From the NCBI GenBank assembly GCA_900074885.1, contig FJUW01000019.1, positions 558,001 to 622,000 on the forward strand: a stretch of 64,000 nt of DNA, given 5' to 3'. The notes beneath the pieces are model-generated. The model was not told where the DNA came from. It did no database searches and saw only the letters and a list, made by a program, of their open reading frames with translations. Shown here one piece after another: positions 34,601 to 45,800 of this stretch (its first letter is position 1; each line of letters begins with the position of its first letter). The translations under genes were made by a program, and so were the position numbers. The stretch is from Rhynchosporium graminicola (Eukaryota; Ascomycota; Leotiomycetes; Helotiales; Ploettnerulaceae).

Positions 34601-37198
34601 TCATCACGATACGCTCGCTACGAGTACCTACCTACCTACCAATCATTGGCTACATTGGATCTATTCACCAAGCTTTAGCCACCCGGGTTAAATCTTGCGA
34701 TGCTATCTACAGTATCATCCCCTGCGCCCACCACCTCTTGGCGTGCAGGCGCCACTGACCTCATTGTCTCAATCCCATCCCGTCGACGACATCGACGTCG
34801 CACGCTTTTTCGAAAGCACCCTTTTGAGACGGGGGGCTTGATTGGATGGGAGAAGAGGGAGGGTATCATCACAGCATCATCCCGTCGTGCGAAGGGTGAG
34901 GCTTGGACCCTGGATTTGGATTTGGATTTGGATTTGGTCCAGTCGTGTGAGGATGGGATGGGATGGGATGAGGGGATGAGAGAGGAGGAATTGAAGAAGT
35001 TTTGGTATGGTGGTGATTTTCGTGATACTGCTTCTTACGCCTTCTTACTCTGGGAAGAGCAGAGAAGAGAAGAAGAAGAAGAAGCTGGTTTGGAGCGAGG
35101 AGAAGTATGAGATTAACGATAGAGATGACCTATAGTATGTATGATGATAGAGATGAGAGACGCTTTGTAATCAATCGCGTTACCTGTCCTGCCTCATCCA
35201 TCCTCTTCTCTTCCCGTCTCTCGTGGCCTCATATCAAAAAACTCCTCGGAATTGCCACTTGCTCGAAGCAATACGTATTGAAGCAACAGTAAGTGTAAGT
35301 GGTAGTACGGAAGGAAGTGCCTCCTTTTCCTTTCAGCTTTCAGCTCCTTCCTCCAAGGTTCAAACCCACAAACTTACGCATCGCTGCTTCCATCTTGGCA
35401 ATCTTCAGAGTTCGATTTCCGAAAAGGCATGATTGACGAGAGACGAAAATAGGATTTTCCCAAATGAAAAGAAAAAGAAAAAACAATAAGAAAAGGAAAG
35501 ATAACTCAGCTTCGTTCCTCCAGGCATTTGGTGTCTCGACTCTCTCGATAGAAGGTGGTGGTTCGTTTCATTTCATAGATACGTTCTTGTGTTGATCTGA
35601 TTAAGACTTAGCATATTTTACCCGTGTGAAGTATTATGCACTCTGCTTCACTTCAAGTGATGTTGAAGATATTGTACAACCTCATTAGCTGTCACTATAC
35701 CAATTGTTCTTCTCCAAAGCAAAAGCCCTCAACGGAGAAACATCCCAAATCGTCAACTCATCTCATCTCATCTCACATCCCTCCCCTTCCTCCGTACACA
35801 CCCTATCCAACTATCCATCCCCCAATCATCCCCCTATCACCCATCCCACATTTCCCATCTCCTCACGAATCCCAATCCCGCCAATCCCATAGAAGCCCAC
35901 CCAGCTTCTCCATCCATCTCCATATCCATATCCATTTCCGATTCCCATTCCCGTTTATACTTTCTACCGGGCACACTGTTTCATCTTCTTTCCCTCATCG
36001 CGGTCTCCGAAGTGCCGTCGGCGTCATCGCGACCAGGGCCCTTGTATTGATTGTTATCCCCAGGCCGGCCTACTTCCAGGGTAGATGCTCTTCGCCTTCC
36101 CTTCCCTTCCCATGTCATGTTCCCTGCCTCGCCGCCCGCCACCCACGGCCACGCCACGCCACGCCCAGCGAGCGGTATCCTGACCTGTCATCATCAAAGA
36201 CGTACTTCTTAACGCCGAACCAAACTCCCCCATCACGGAGGGATCGAGCTCTCAAGGTGGATGGATGGATGGATGGATATCTTCCGTGCTCGGCGATGGG
36301 GATTTCTATTTCGGTCTTTGTTTGAGGTTCTGAGCTCCGCTCTTTCGTGGAGATGAAGATGAAGATGAAGATGGGATGAGATGAGATGAGATTGCGATCT
36401 CGTGGTGGGGTAAGAGAGGGGGGCGTCCAGTACTTGGGCAATTCTAGTAAGTCGGTGGGGAAAAATCGGACTTTTGTGTTCACCGATTCATTTGCATACC
36501 CAGATAGGGAAGAGGAGTGGTGGAACGTGAATGCTGAATGAGGACTAATTATGAGACCCAGATTAATGAACAGCTGGCTGCCCTCGCATACCGAGCGCGG
36601 TTGCCGCCAAAAAGAAAGGAGAGGTAGAGTGCGTTTCACGGAGGGAGCAGACACGGACAAGATGATGAATGAATGGGTATTTTCGTTTGATCATTCTAAC
36701 ATTGTAATATTAATGTAGTCGTGGTGTCTGTCCTTGCTCTGCCCACCCAATTCCCATCCCAAGGCCGTAGGGTATATGTATAGCGAGAGCACCAGGACAC
36801 TAAAGCAGCTATTGTACATTCATTCATCGTCATTCGGTCGTATAGACATGGTGGACGATATTCACAAGCCCCCCAACGCCGTGAAGAGCAACACTCTATC
36901 AAACGAGTGATTTCCCGTTCCCATATCCCATAGGACCCCCATTATATTCGGCGTATGTCCCTTTAGCAAAAGCATTAGAATAGAATAAGTCCTTCTCAAG
37001 GTATATCCTCTACAGGCGTAACAAAAATAACAACCGGGCATGGCGCAAAAGGTTGCCAACTCTCCCGCACTTTGGATATCAAACACGCGTTGAGGGATGT
37101 CGCAAACAAAACCCGCGGGCTTCGTCGTCCGACCGACCTGTGAAAACGAGGCACACTCCAAATACATATAAACAATGGGAGACGATTCGTTGAAGTCG
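31685..37198. other. 5.5-kb region without a convincing gene
   Basis: Many short ORFs overlap on both strands but none shows a domain. The 31.7-34.5 kb part is normal in base composition. A minus-strand ORF at 34436 (MNFEDLLVAFAKATPNSH) ends at a good AAAAG/GTGAGA donor near 34319, but I found no continuation. A hexanucleotide run lies at 34912-34938. Between 35.7 and 36.0 kb the plus strand is CT/CA-rich. GGAT and GATGA runs occur at 36.26-36.39 kb. The last part is probably 3' untranslated region of the FlbC-like gene. Confidence 0.4.
34912..34938. repeat. TTGGAT hexanucleotide microsatellite
   Basis: About four tandem TTGGAT units in non-coding DNA. Confidence 0.8.
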
Positions 37199-38441
37199 TT
37201 ATTCATCTGAGTGGTGGTCTTCCGATCCTGCTTCCGATCGAGCCTCGCCCTTGTGAACCTTGCGATGTCTTCGCAAGTTTGATACAACTGAGAAGTGTCG
37301 TCCACAACCTTCAACTTCGCAACAGAATGCTGTTGGGAATTAGTTAAGAATCTGGAACAGGGCTTTTGTAGTCCTTACGCTTTTCTCCGGTGTGACTGTA
37401 CATATGTGTCTGTAAGGAACTCGGGCGTGTGAATCGCTTATCGCAAACTTTGCACTTGTGCTTCTTCTGGGTACTCGAGGACACCTTCGAACTGAATTGA
37501 CCCATCATCGACGCTGGCGCAGGAGGCATTCCCCCGTTGATCAGACCCGATGGTCTCGGTAATGTTCTCGACGAGACAGACTCGATATCTGATCCCGCGT
37601 TCGAGTAATCACTCATGGAAGAAGAGTCGACGGACCCGCCAAAGTACGCTTGGTAGTTGCTGGCGGAAGATATCGAGGAGGTGCTCGAGTGTGTAGTTGG
37701 GAATCCATAAGCATCACCTGATCCTCTGGCACGGCCCTGTGCTTCGTAAATGTTCCGTGGTGTCTGCGTATTTTGGCTCATGGCGATCATCCCTCTGCTT
37801 GCATCGATGGCATCGCCGAAGCTTCGAGTTGACTCATTTTGAAGGCCTCTGTCATTGAAGTCAATAAGGGAGTTCTGGCGATGGCGCTGCGCATCTTCCG
37901 AGACATCGAGGAATGTATGTGAGGGTACTGACGGATGTGACAAGCGTCTAGAGTCTTGTGGGATGGCATATGTGGATCGGACAGGTGCTGGAGCGTATCC
38001 CATGGTCTCGTAGGGGGTGGGAGCTGGCGCATAGGAATTATGGGCTGGTGACGGAGCATTCGAGTAGGCGTGATGGTTGTCTCCATATCCAGTAGATACA
38101 GAACGAGAAGGACTCAACAAATCTTGGGACATGGTGAGTAAATCCTGAGAGCCATATGTATCTACCAAGAGAGGGCTACCTGCTGATGCCGCGCTGATAG
38201 GTACGCTGGAATACGATCCCATAGACGCAGTGCTATTCATACGTGGTACTTGTTGCTCATGCTTGAGATCCAACCCCATGCTGGGGTGAAGGTTGCCATG
38301 AGAAGGGGCATAGAGGCTGTGACTTTGCGATGGCGCCGTGGTTGCGCTCCACGGATTGGTGAAATGAGGACTGTTTGGATACGACATGTGGTCGAAGTTC
38401 ATGCCGCCGAAGCGTTGTTGGTGCTCGATAGTCATAGTCAT
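37199..38441 (-). CDS. C2H2 zinc-finger transcription factor, FlbC-like
   Basis: Two exons (37379-38441 and 37199-37329, 49-bp intron) encode 397 residues. The first ~320 residues are Ser/Pro/Tyr/His-rich and low in order. Two C-terminal C2H2 fingers follow. The first is CKVCDKRFTRPSSLQTHMYSH (about 329-349). The linker TGEKP is split by the intron, and the second finger has CEVEGCGRHFSVVSNLRRH. This finger pair with a short acidic/His tail is what I recall of FlbC, an activator of asexual development in Aspergillus. Orthology is inferred from the fingers, so I leave the symbol blank. Reading through the intron would destroy the second finger. Start chosen at the first Met (MTMTIEHQQRF); the Met two codons on is equally possible. 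Confidence 0.85.
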
Positions 38442-39010
38442 GCTTGAAGCAAGAGGAACAGTAACAGCGTCTGTTGATTCTGACGACAGATAGACTCAAG
38501 GTTTCGAGAAGCGTGGATCAGATGCAGGATCCCGTCGAAGAGTGGTTTCCGTCCGGTCGAGAAGCTGGTCTTTCTCGGAGTAAGGAGGATAGAGAGACGA
38601 TCAACGAGTCTGAAGGGTGGTGGGATCAGCGTTCTTTAAGTGCTTGATACCGGAGGACGGTCAGAGGATCCAGGCCAGAGTGTGGTTGGTTGGTTGGTCG
38701 AAGAGACGGACGAGGTACTTCTTGGTGGATAAGTCCGTCCTATGATTCGCCTGATGGAAAAAGTCCGCTTGAATACCTAAACTACCTAGGATTCGTATCG
38801 GGATGGATTCAATCGGGTTGGGTTTGAGAGGAGGAGGGATTCTGCTGCTGGGGGTGGGGCGATATGCAGGTTTCGCTTCTTGATGAGTTCAAGGCAAGAT
38901 CGTCAGAGGGTGAAAGACGAGGGTAGTGAGGCTGTCAAGTATTCGGCAGTGTGGTTGGTGATCTTCGTTACAGGAGAATGAATACCCAAGTTTAGTCCTG
39001 AGAGTAGCAC

Positions 39011-39060
39011 GTAGCCGTAGCCGTAGCCGTAGCCGTAGCCGTAGCCGTAGCAGTAGCAGG
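39011..39060. repeat. CGTAGC hexanucleotide microsatellite
   Basis: Seven CGTAGC units, followed by AGTAGC-like variants. Confidence 0.9.
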
Positions 39061-40026
39061 CCGCGTATAGTGTGAGGTGTATTGTGTTGTGTCTGTCTGT
39101 GATCGACGGGTTGATCTCGCGCTGAGAAGAGAGAAGATCGGAGGGGGCAGGTTGTCTCAAGTCTGCTTTTGGAAGGATTGTCCTTTCTCGGGTAGGAAGG
39201 GTACTGTGTTGTGTTTACGCGGTGTATAAGTATATGAATAAATATAAATATACATATATATATTCATATATTATATCGACGGGCAAACTGAAGATTATGT
39301 ACGTAGAGGAGGAGGAGGTACCGTATGTATCGTACGGATAAGTACTGACTGTAATTATCAATTGTATAGAGAAGACAGGTTGAGTGTTATGAGGAAGCGG
39401 AAAGTATATGCACGATCTTTGTTTCTTTAAAGGATAGGATAGGAGCGGGGGGGGGGAGGGAGGGATGAAGGTGGGTTTTAATCGCAACGTCAATGTCCAG
39501 GACTTGGACCAGGAAGAGACCAGGATGAGGTATTTTGATTATGGGACGTGAAGTGGAAGTGGGGAAGTGGATATGGATATGGATGATATGAGTGGATAGA
39601 TAGATGTCCTGAGGTGAGTGAGTGGATAAGGTGAGGTGAGTGAGTGGATGCGTGGAGTGGATTGGATGTGGATGCGGGCGTCGGCGTGGGCGTAGATGAT
39701 TGTGCAAGAGTGGATACCAGGGATAGGGAGGCATGGGGGTAAGGGGGTAAGGGGCAGGNGCAGGGGGCAGGGGGCAGGGGCAATGTAGCAGGGATATGGA
39801 GGAGCGGGTGGAGGTTGGTATAGATGAGATCCCAGTTCCCCAGCTACATACATACAGTATAGTATGTACATACATAGTGAGTATATTAGTTCGTCCGTCT
39901 GTCTGAGTGGCAGCAGCCAGCGGCACGGTACTTCTTGAGAGGGCAGGCAGGGAGGGCATGGCAGAGAAGCACAAGCACGAAAAAGAAGGCTTCAAGGGGA
40001 TGGATTGACGGACGGACGGAAGCACG

Positions 40027-40066
40027 GACTGACTGACTGACTGACTGACTGACTGACTGACTGACT
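40027..40066. repeat. GACT tetranucleotide microsatellite
   Basis: Ten uninterrupted GACT units. Confidence 0.92.
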
Positions 40067-40154
40067 TCTCAAGAGATCCCCAAGTCAGTAGCCAATACAA
40101 CAAGTAGGAGGGAGGGAGGTACGTAGATGAGAAGAAATCAAGTAAAAATAACAT

Positions 40155-40205
40155 GGAATAAAATACAATAAAATAAAATAGAATAAAATAAAATAAAATA
40201 AAACA
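40155..40205. repeat. TAAAA pentanucleotide microsatellite
   Basis: About nine AATAA/TAAAA-type units with a few variants. Confidence 0.8.
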
Positions 40206-40360
40206 AAAGAAAAGAGGTGAAGCCAAGAATAGAAACATGTTTTGGTTTCCCGTACAAGGGCCCATTGATTGTACTTGCAGAAAGAAGTACAAGCAAGTTC
40301 CTACGTACACAGGCCACTCTCGGTACCCAGCTACCTCGCTCGCTACCTACCTACTCCGTA

Positions 40361-40410
40361 CATACAATACAATACATCCAATACAATGCAATACAATGCA
40401 ATACAGTACC
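40361..40410. repeat. AATAC pentanucleotide microsatellite
   Basis: About nine ACAAT/AATAC-type units, some changed to AATGC. Confidence 0.75.
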
Positions 40411-40690
40411 CAGACATGTGGTGCGAGGTCGCACTCAAAGGCGTGCACGCAACAGATCCGACAGCAAAGGACGAAACGAACCCACCCGGATTGACAAATT
40501 GTCTCTTGCTTGATCTAGTCCCGAACGGTCGAAAGCGGGCTTTCCTTCCAACTTCCTCTGCCCTTCGTTAGCCCTGAGGGAGGAATGAAATGGAATAAAG
40601 GAAATGCACCGAAGATCGCAGCCGTCCAAGCTCACCCAGCCGGCTACCCACCCACCAAGCACGCACCAGGCAAGCGAAATCTGTCACTTG

Positions 40691-40730
<40 letters not shown>
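40691..40730. repeat. GCTT tetranucleotide microsatellite
   Basis: Ten GCTT units; ACTT/CCTTA-type steps follow. Confidence 0.92.
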
Positions 40731-40731
<1 letters not shown>

Positions 40732-41215
40732 ACCTTACTTACCTTACCTGACCTACCTACTCATTCACAGCACAAGACCGGCCTAATGCGTCCTAGCGGG
40801 ATCTTGTCTCTTTTATCTATCCCCTTCCTATCTCAGCCCTCAACCGGCATGCGCGCTGGCTGTCCGTCATGTCCTTCCTCTCTTCCTGCTTTTTATTGCC
40901 GTGAACATCGGCTCTCTGTCTGTCTGTCTCGACTTGGAAGTAAACACTACTAGTAGCGCGGCGCTATCAACGGGTGTTGGAGTTCCCTTGAGGAGCTCGG
41001 CCCATGGTGGTTAGAGGCAACCAGGAGTGGCACGCACCACTGACAGCCACCCGCGTAGGCAGGCGTCTGGCCAATTAGACCGGTCAATCAATGGTCGGTC
41101 ACCGAGACATGAGAGGGTGAGGGAGGGAGGGTCTTTGGACGTATTTACCTATTCGAGCGTAGGTAGCATTAGGACCAGAGGTGTGTCTCTAGCTAGTACG
41201 TGTGTACTTGTATAC

Positions 41216-41238
41216 AGGGCAGGGCAGGGCAGGGCAGT
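41216..41238. repeat. GGGCA pentanucleotide microsatellite
   Basis: Four to five CAGGG units. Confidence 0.8.
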
Positions 41239-41330
41239 GCAAAGAAGTCAAATAAAACTACCTACCTTGGTCTGAAACTCGCTAGATTCGGCCTAGCGAA
41301 AGCATGGTAGCGAGCGCACGTCCATGACAT

Positions 41331-41398
41331 GAGTGAGTGAATGAGTGAGTGAGTGAGTGAGTGAGTGAGTGAGTGAGTGAGTGCCGTGCCGTGCCGTG
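41331..41398. repeat. GAGT array followed by GTGCC array
   Basis: About twelve GAGT units (one interrupted early) run directly into three to four GTGCC units. Confidence 0.9.
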
Positions 41399-41487
41399 CG
41401 CTGATGCTAATGCGAATGCTGATGCTGATTGGCCAATCCTGCTTCACCTTCACCCCACCCAGCATGCTTCTTTTGGCCGTCTCTATC

Positions 41488-41508
41488 GGGGCGGGGCGGG
41501 GCGGGGCG
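41488..41508. repeat. GGGCG pentanucleotide microsatellite
   Basis: Four GGGCG units. Confidence 0.8.
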
Positions 41509-41546
41509 TTGGCCGGCGAGTGAGGGCAAAGCCATGTTGTAATTGT

Positions 41547-41582
41547 ACATACATACATACATACATACATACATACATACAT
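41547..41582. repeat. CATA tetranucleotide microsatellite
   Basis: Nine uninterrupted CATA units. Confidence 0.92.
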
Positions 41583-41617
41583 GGTTGACGGCGGATCTGA
41601 TAAATAAAGCCTTCAAA

Positions 41618-41672
41618 CCTCCTCCTCCTCCTCCTCCTCCTCCTCCGGATGGAATGGAATGGAATGGAATGG
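41618..41672. repeat. CCT array followed by GGAAT array
   Basis: About nine CCT units, then after a short spacer about five GGAAT units. Confidence 0.88.
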
Positions 41673-41888
41673 ATGCAATGGAATGGGAATCCTCACGCAC
41701 AAAAGGGGGGCCACCCAGCCCGTCAGCCAGTCAGCGACAGCTATGCCGGCTCAGTGATTCGGTGGCGTTTGGATGGCCGCCCTGAGTGGGTTTCTTCTCA
41801 AGCCCTCCCTCCCTGCTGACGGTGGAGTGGAGGACCCCCGAATGACGCTCTCTACAGCAGCAGGGCTAGTACAGTACTGTAGGAGGTA

Positions 41889-41913
41889 CAGCAGGGCAGG
41901 GCAGGGCAGGGAA
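41889..41913. repeat. GCAGG pentanucleotide microsatellite
   Basis: Four GCAGG units, similar to the array at 41216. Confidence 0.78.
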
Positions 41914-42273
41914 GGCGGTGGAAGGAATCGTGATCTGTATGGCAGGGCAAAGAGAATGGTGGGGATGGGACGGTGTGCAGAAGTCAGAGTCATAACTTCA
42001 AAATGACATGCAATCGAACAAAAACAAGCGTATTAGTCATCCCCCCAGAACGAGGATGCGGACGGTATCTTACTTGGAAGAAGTGTTTGGGAGGGATCAT
42101 GAGTCCCTCCCTCGGCTACTGATCGCAAGATCTTACGCCTGCAAGTGTATATTGGAATAGGATACCCTCCCGCATGTTAACATGAGAGTCTTGACATTTC
42201 AAAACCTCTGGACATTGGACTCGAGCTCCGCCCTGGTCAAGAACTCTCCACCCGGCCGATTACTTATATACTA

Positions 42274-42862
42274 ACAGTGGGAGTTGGTTGACCTCACCAC
42301 TTCAGGGGGCCTTTCTCTAAAGTAGGCGAAACCGGGCTATCTGCGTAAGCGAAATGTATCGGTTGTGATTAGTGTGAGAAATAACCGAATTTAGGTCTTG
42401 CAGAGATAGAACTCCTATTCTCAAGTACGAATACCTGATGTTTATGATTTCTAATACCGTTATCTAGTTTGTTAAAGCCAAGAGAACGTAAGTATAATTT
42501 TCTTTTCCTACAATACCAAGTATTAGGACAGTTACATAGCTTCGAGTAAGTTTTTCTATTAGGTCGCTGAAGAATTTCCTGAAATATCTATTACTTTGTC
42601 TCTTTAAAAAAGGTAAAATAAAAATAAAAATAAAACCTTTTCTGTATTAATATCTTAAATATATTTTATTACATTAAGAAAGTCTTATACTTTAATTGTA
42701 ATAGAATCTTTGAGAAAACTTACTTAAAAGCTTAAAAAAGAGTATTTCTTATATAAATCTATGTATTAGTGCGCGGACATATTTCGCTTGCGCAGATAGC
42801 CCGGTTTCGTCCACTTTAGACTAGAGAAGGGCCCCTAAAGTGGTGAGGTCAACTCCCACCAT
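42274..42862. mobile_element. MITE-like DNA transposon remnant with TA target duplication
   Basis: A 589-bp element flanked by TA on both sides (42272-42273 and 42863-42864). Its ends are inverted repeats of about 85 bp, 42274-42358 and about 42778-42862. The shared blocks include GTGGGAGTT, GACCTCACCACTT, GAAACCGGGCTATCTGCG and AAGCGAAAT. The copies differ by a four-base GGTT insertion in the left end and several transitions. The inner ~400 bp are AT-rich with no ORF. TA duplication and size suggest a non-autonomous Tc1/mariner-type element. No transposase is present in this window. Confidence 0.85.
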
Positions 42863-45800
42863 TAGATAGCTAGATAGGAGCTATTGATTGGCTCAGCTGG
42901 GTCATAGGCATAAAGTAAGCATCAGTTGGTAACTGCTGGCCTCGGTAGATGAGCCCAGCTGTGCAGTGTGCATCTGGGGAAGCGGGAAGCGGGTCCGTGT
43001 GATATTGAGAAGCAGGAAAAGATGAGGCGGACGAATGGTACAGTAGGGGCCCGCGGCGAGCTTGTTCCTGCAAGGACATACAAAACAGATATCGCAGGCT
43101 AGGGATGAGATGAGAGGAGATGATAGGCTAAGAAAGCAGTACCTAGGTACTGTGCGTTACTGAATCAGCTGAGTGCTCCCTCCAAACTGGCTGCAGTATA
43201 GTATATTATATTACACTGGCTACACAAGTTCCTACGCCGTGGACAAGGAGACGAGATCCTGTGTTTCCCTGTGCTTAGACGAGAACACAGAGACAGGCTC
43301 CCAGAAATCGTTGCCCAGCAGTCTGGAGACACTTTCCGCATCGAAAATGTTTCAAAATGGCATCTCGAGATATGCCGATACCCATTTGAGGGGCGTGATT
43401 GGGGCACACGTATGCAGGTAAGCGGACGGCGATCGTATACTGTACCGATATGGTCAATAGTACCTGTCATATTGTACATGAGATCCGAATGAGGCTATTT
43501 CGACAAGAAACAATGAATTATTGTTCAGGATTGGACAAACATGTTTCTCTATTGCTTTTTTGTGTATAAATCGTTCTCTTGCCAGATCGAGCCCTGACAA
43601 TTGTGTGTGTCCATCCGGAATAATTGGGATTTGTCGTCCCCGAGGTATCTGGGAGAGTTTGTCTACTTCCCTGTCGGCCGACATCTCTACTCGAGTAAGC
43701 TCCGGAAGCATTAGTTACAAGCGTTCCAAGCTTTCACGGTTTTCAGGACGAACACTTCCGCTACATAGGCAAGTCAAGTTCTTCCATAGACTGGAGTAGA
43801 ACGAAAAAACGAAACATTCGAGTCATTCGGGTGGAATGCCGGCAGCTTCAAGTGCCAGTAGTGGCATCTGCTCAAGCTAGGAGACAACAGCCATGCTAGG
43901 CTTGTTGCTCTGCCATGCTATAAGATCTGCAGCCCCAAAATGCTCGTCCCGCATCCCAGATCCAAGATATCTGGGGACTGGAGATGGGCGGCCAGAAGGA
44001 CGAGCGACGATGAGTTGGTGGTATGCAAGGCCGACGATTAGACCGATGGCGTTCTGCAAGCCATCTAAGAGTCTCAAGAACCGCTTTGAGGAGGTGAGCT
44101 TCCTCTCAGCATGTTTGACGCCAGCTGCTACCATAATGGAGGGTGCACTTCACAGCTCTGCACGGTCCCCAATAACGGTTTCTTTTTCATTTGGTGGTGA
44201 GAATAAGGTAGCGAGCCAGCCAGTGCATGGTGAATTTGCAGGATACCTGGTTCATAACCAAATGCCAAACGTGTTTCTTGGAGGCCTCCGCTGTCGTGCA
44301 CTTTGACGAGAACCACACAGATTGCTTTGTTTGCCAATGGTTTTTTTCTTGTTCAAGAATACTTCCTGACTGGCTCGCATAATAAACCTAGACATAAACA
44401 TATCGACATCGATTGAAGACCAAGACGGAGACATGTCTCCGGGTCGGAATAATGTTTCAGCTCATATGATACTGTACTGCCTTTGGTAGAGAAATTTTTC
44501 ATCATATGATCCAACCCGCACAGCTGAAAACGAAACTAAATAGAAAGGGCTGGCTGCAAAGAGCGGATCATTCTGAGAAGAGGCGGTCAAGCCGCCCAGC
44601 GATGCAACGTTTCTGTGAGTGGTTGAGATGAGATGAGATGAGATGGGATGGTATGAGGTGAGGTGAGAACCCAGATGTTGCATCCATGCAAACGTCACTC
44701 TGCCGTGCTGTCAACAATTGCAACCAATCAGTATTCCATCGCAAATACCCCTGAACGTTGATGTTGGAGTTGTGGATATACTTGTACTGTATGTATCCAG
44801 TGCTCATGTGCAGCTGGATGATGTGATTTTGAAGGTGGGAGACTGGACTGGGACAGGAAGGTGGTCGAGAAGGAAGGATGGATGCTTCCGCGTCAATTCT
44901 TTCTTGGCTGTCTCAAGCTTCACGAACGACCTTACTTGTGTGAGAGAAAGACATATCTTCACACTCGAATTTCCGATCACAGTCCGGACCCCACAGCTGC
45001 ACTAGCCGTGTCTCTTACCCGGAAATAACATCATTGGATGTCTCTGGCTGGATATTGGTCCGATAATAATGAATTGCACCATTGTTCAAGACTCGTCGAG
45101 CCAGGTTTCAGCTACACTTCCCAACAGGTTCCCGAGTCCCGACCGCGAACCCGAACCACGATCCAGCAAGTCCGGGTCCGATCTCGTTGTGCTAAGTTAA
45201 GTATTCGAACTAAGTTACACTACAATAGTTGCTGGACTACAATGCCCTCCCTGCACTGCTCCGCCACGACGAACTTCACACCAGCCATGAATCGAGTTTG
45301 GCGTGCAAATGCCAATATACACCAAAGGACATTCGCGGCTTTCAGCTGCCGGCTTCTGGGACCTCCTTTCCTGACTCGCCGCTGCACGCTATTTCCGCCG
45401 TCGAACCTTCACGGCAAAAGCTAAAAGTTAAATTGAAATTCTCAGCGCGAACTAGCTCTGTACGGAGATACCTAGTCTTCCGCGACAAGACCCGTGGCGC
45501 CGTCGAATAAATACCACAAGCTCCAAAGCTTCTGCGGTGAGAGACTTTCCGAAGAAAGCTACGAGCGCTACCGGACGCCTCCAAGAGAGTCCCTGAAGAT
45601 GGAAAGGAGGAGAATGGAGAGGAAGAGGGGGCGATGTTGCCTGTAGTTGTACAGATAGGATAGCGGACATCCAATAAGGTGAAGCTTATATAACGTTATC
45701 TAGGAAAGGCAGCTAGCTAGCTGTACAACGTTTGCATGAGTCAAGTAGTAAGCAGGTAGCAAAACTCTATAGTTAAGGAGATCCAGTTGCTGAAGCACTT

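Larger units (their letters stand above)
38442..42273. other. Upstream region of the FlbC-like gene, packed with microsatellites
   Basis: 3.8 kb without a credible gene. It has low-complexity ORFs, one of which spans an ambiguous base at 39759. At least ten separate microsatellites lie between 39.0 and 41.9 kb and are listed separately. The gene-proximal ~500 bp probably contain the leader and promoter of the minus-strand gene ending at 38441. Confidence 0.5.

Noticed and set aside
34700..35110. Plus-strand ORF of 136 codons
   Set aside because: Contains a hexanucleotide repeat (Leu-Asp run) and an Arg/Glu-rich end; an overlapping minus ORF exists. Not supported.
35636..36325. Plus-strand ORF of 229 codons
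   Set aside because: Ser/Pro/His-rich translation from a CT- and CA-rich tract; no domain, and it lies next to the 3' side of the FlbC-like gene.
40027..40066. Possible CRISPR-like repeats in the microsatellite field
   Set aside because: Units are 3-6 bases with no spacers, and the genome is eukaryotic.
39387..40310. Minus-strand ORF of 307 codons
   Set aside because: It runs across microsatellites and an ambiguous base; the translation is runs of Phe, Ser-Gln-Ser-Val and Pro, so it is low-complexity reading, not a gene.
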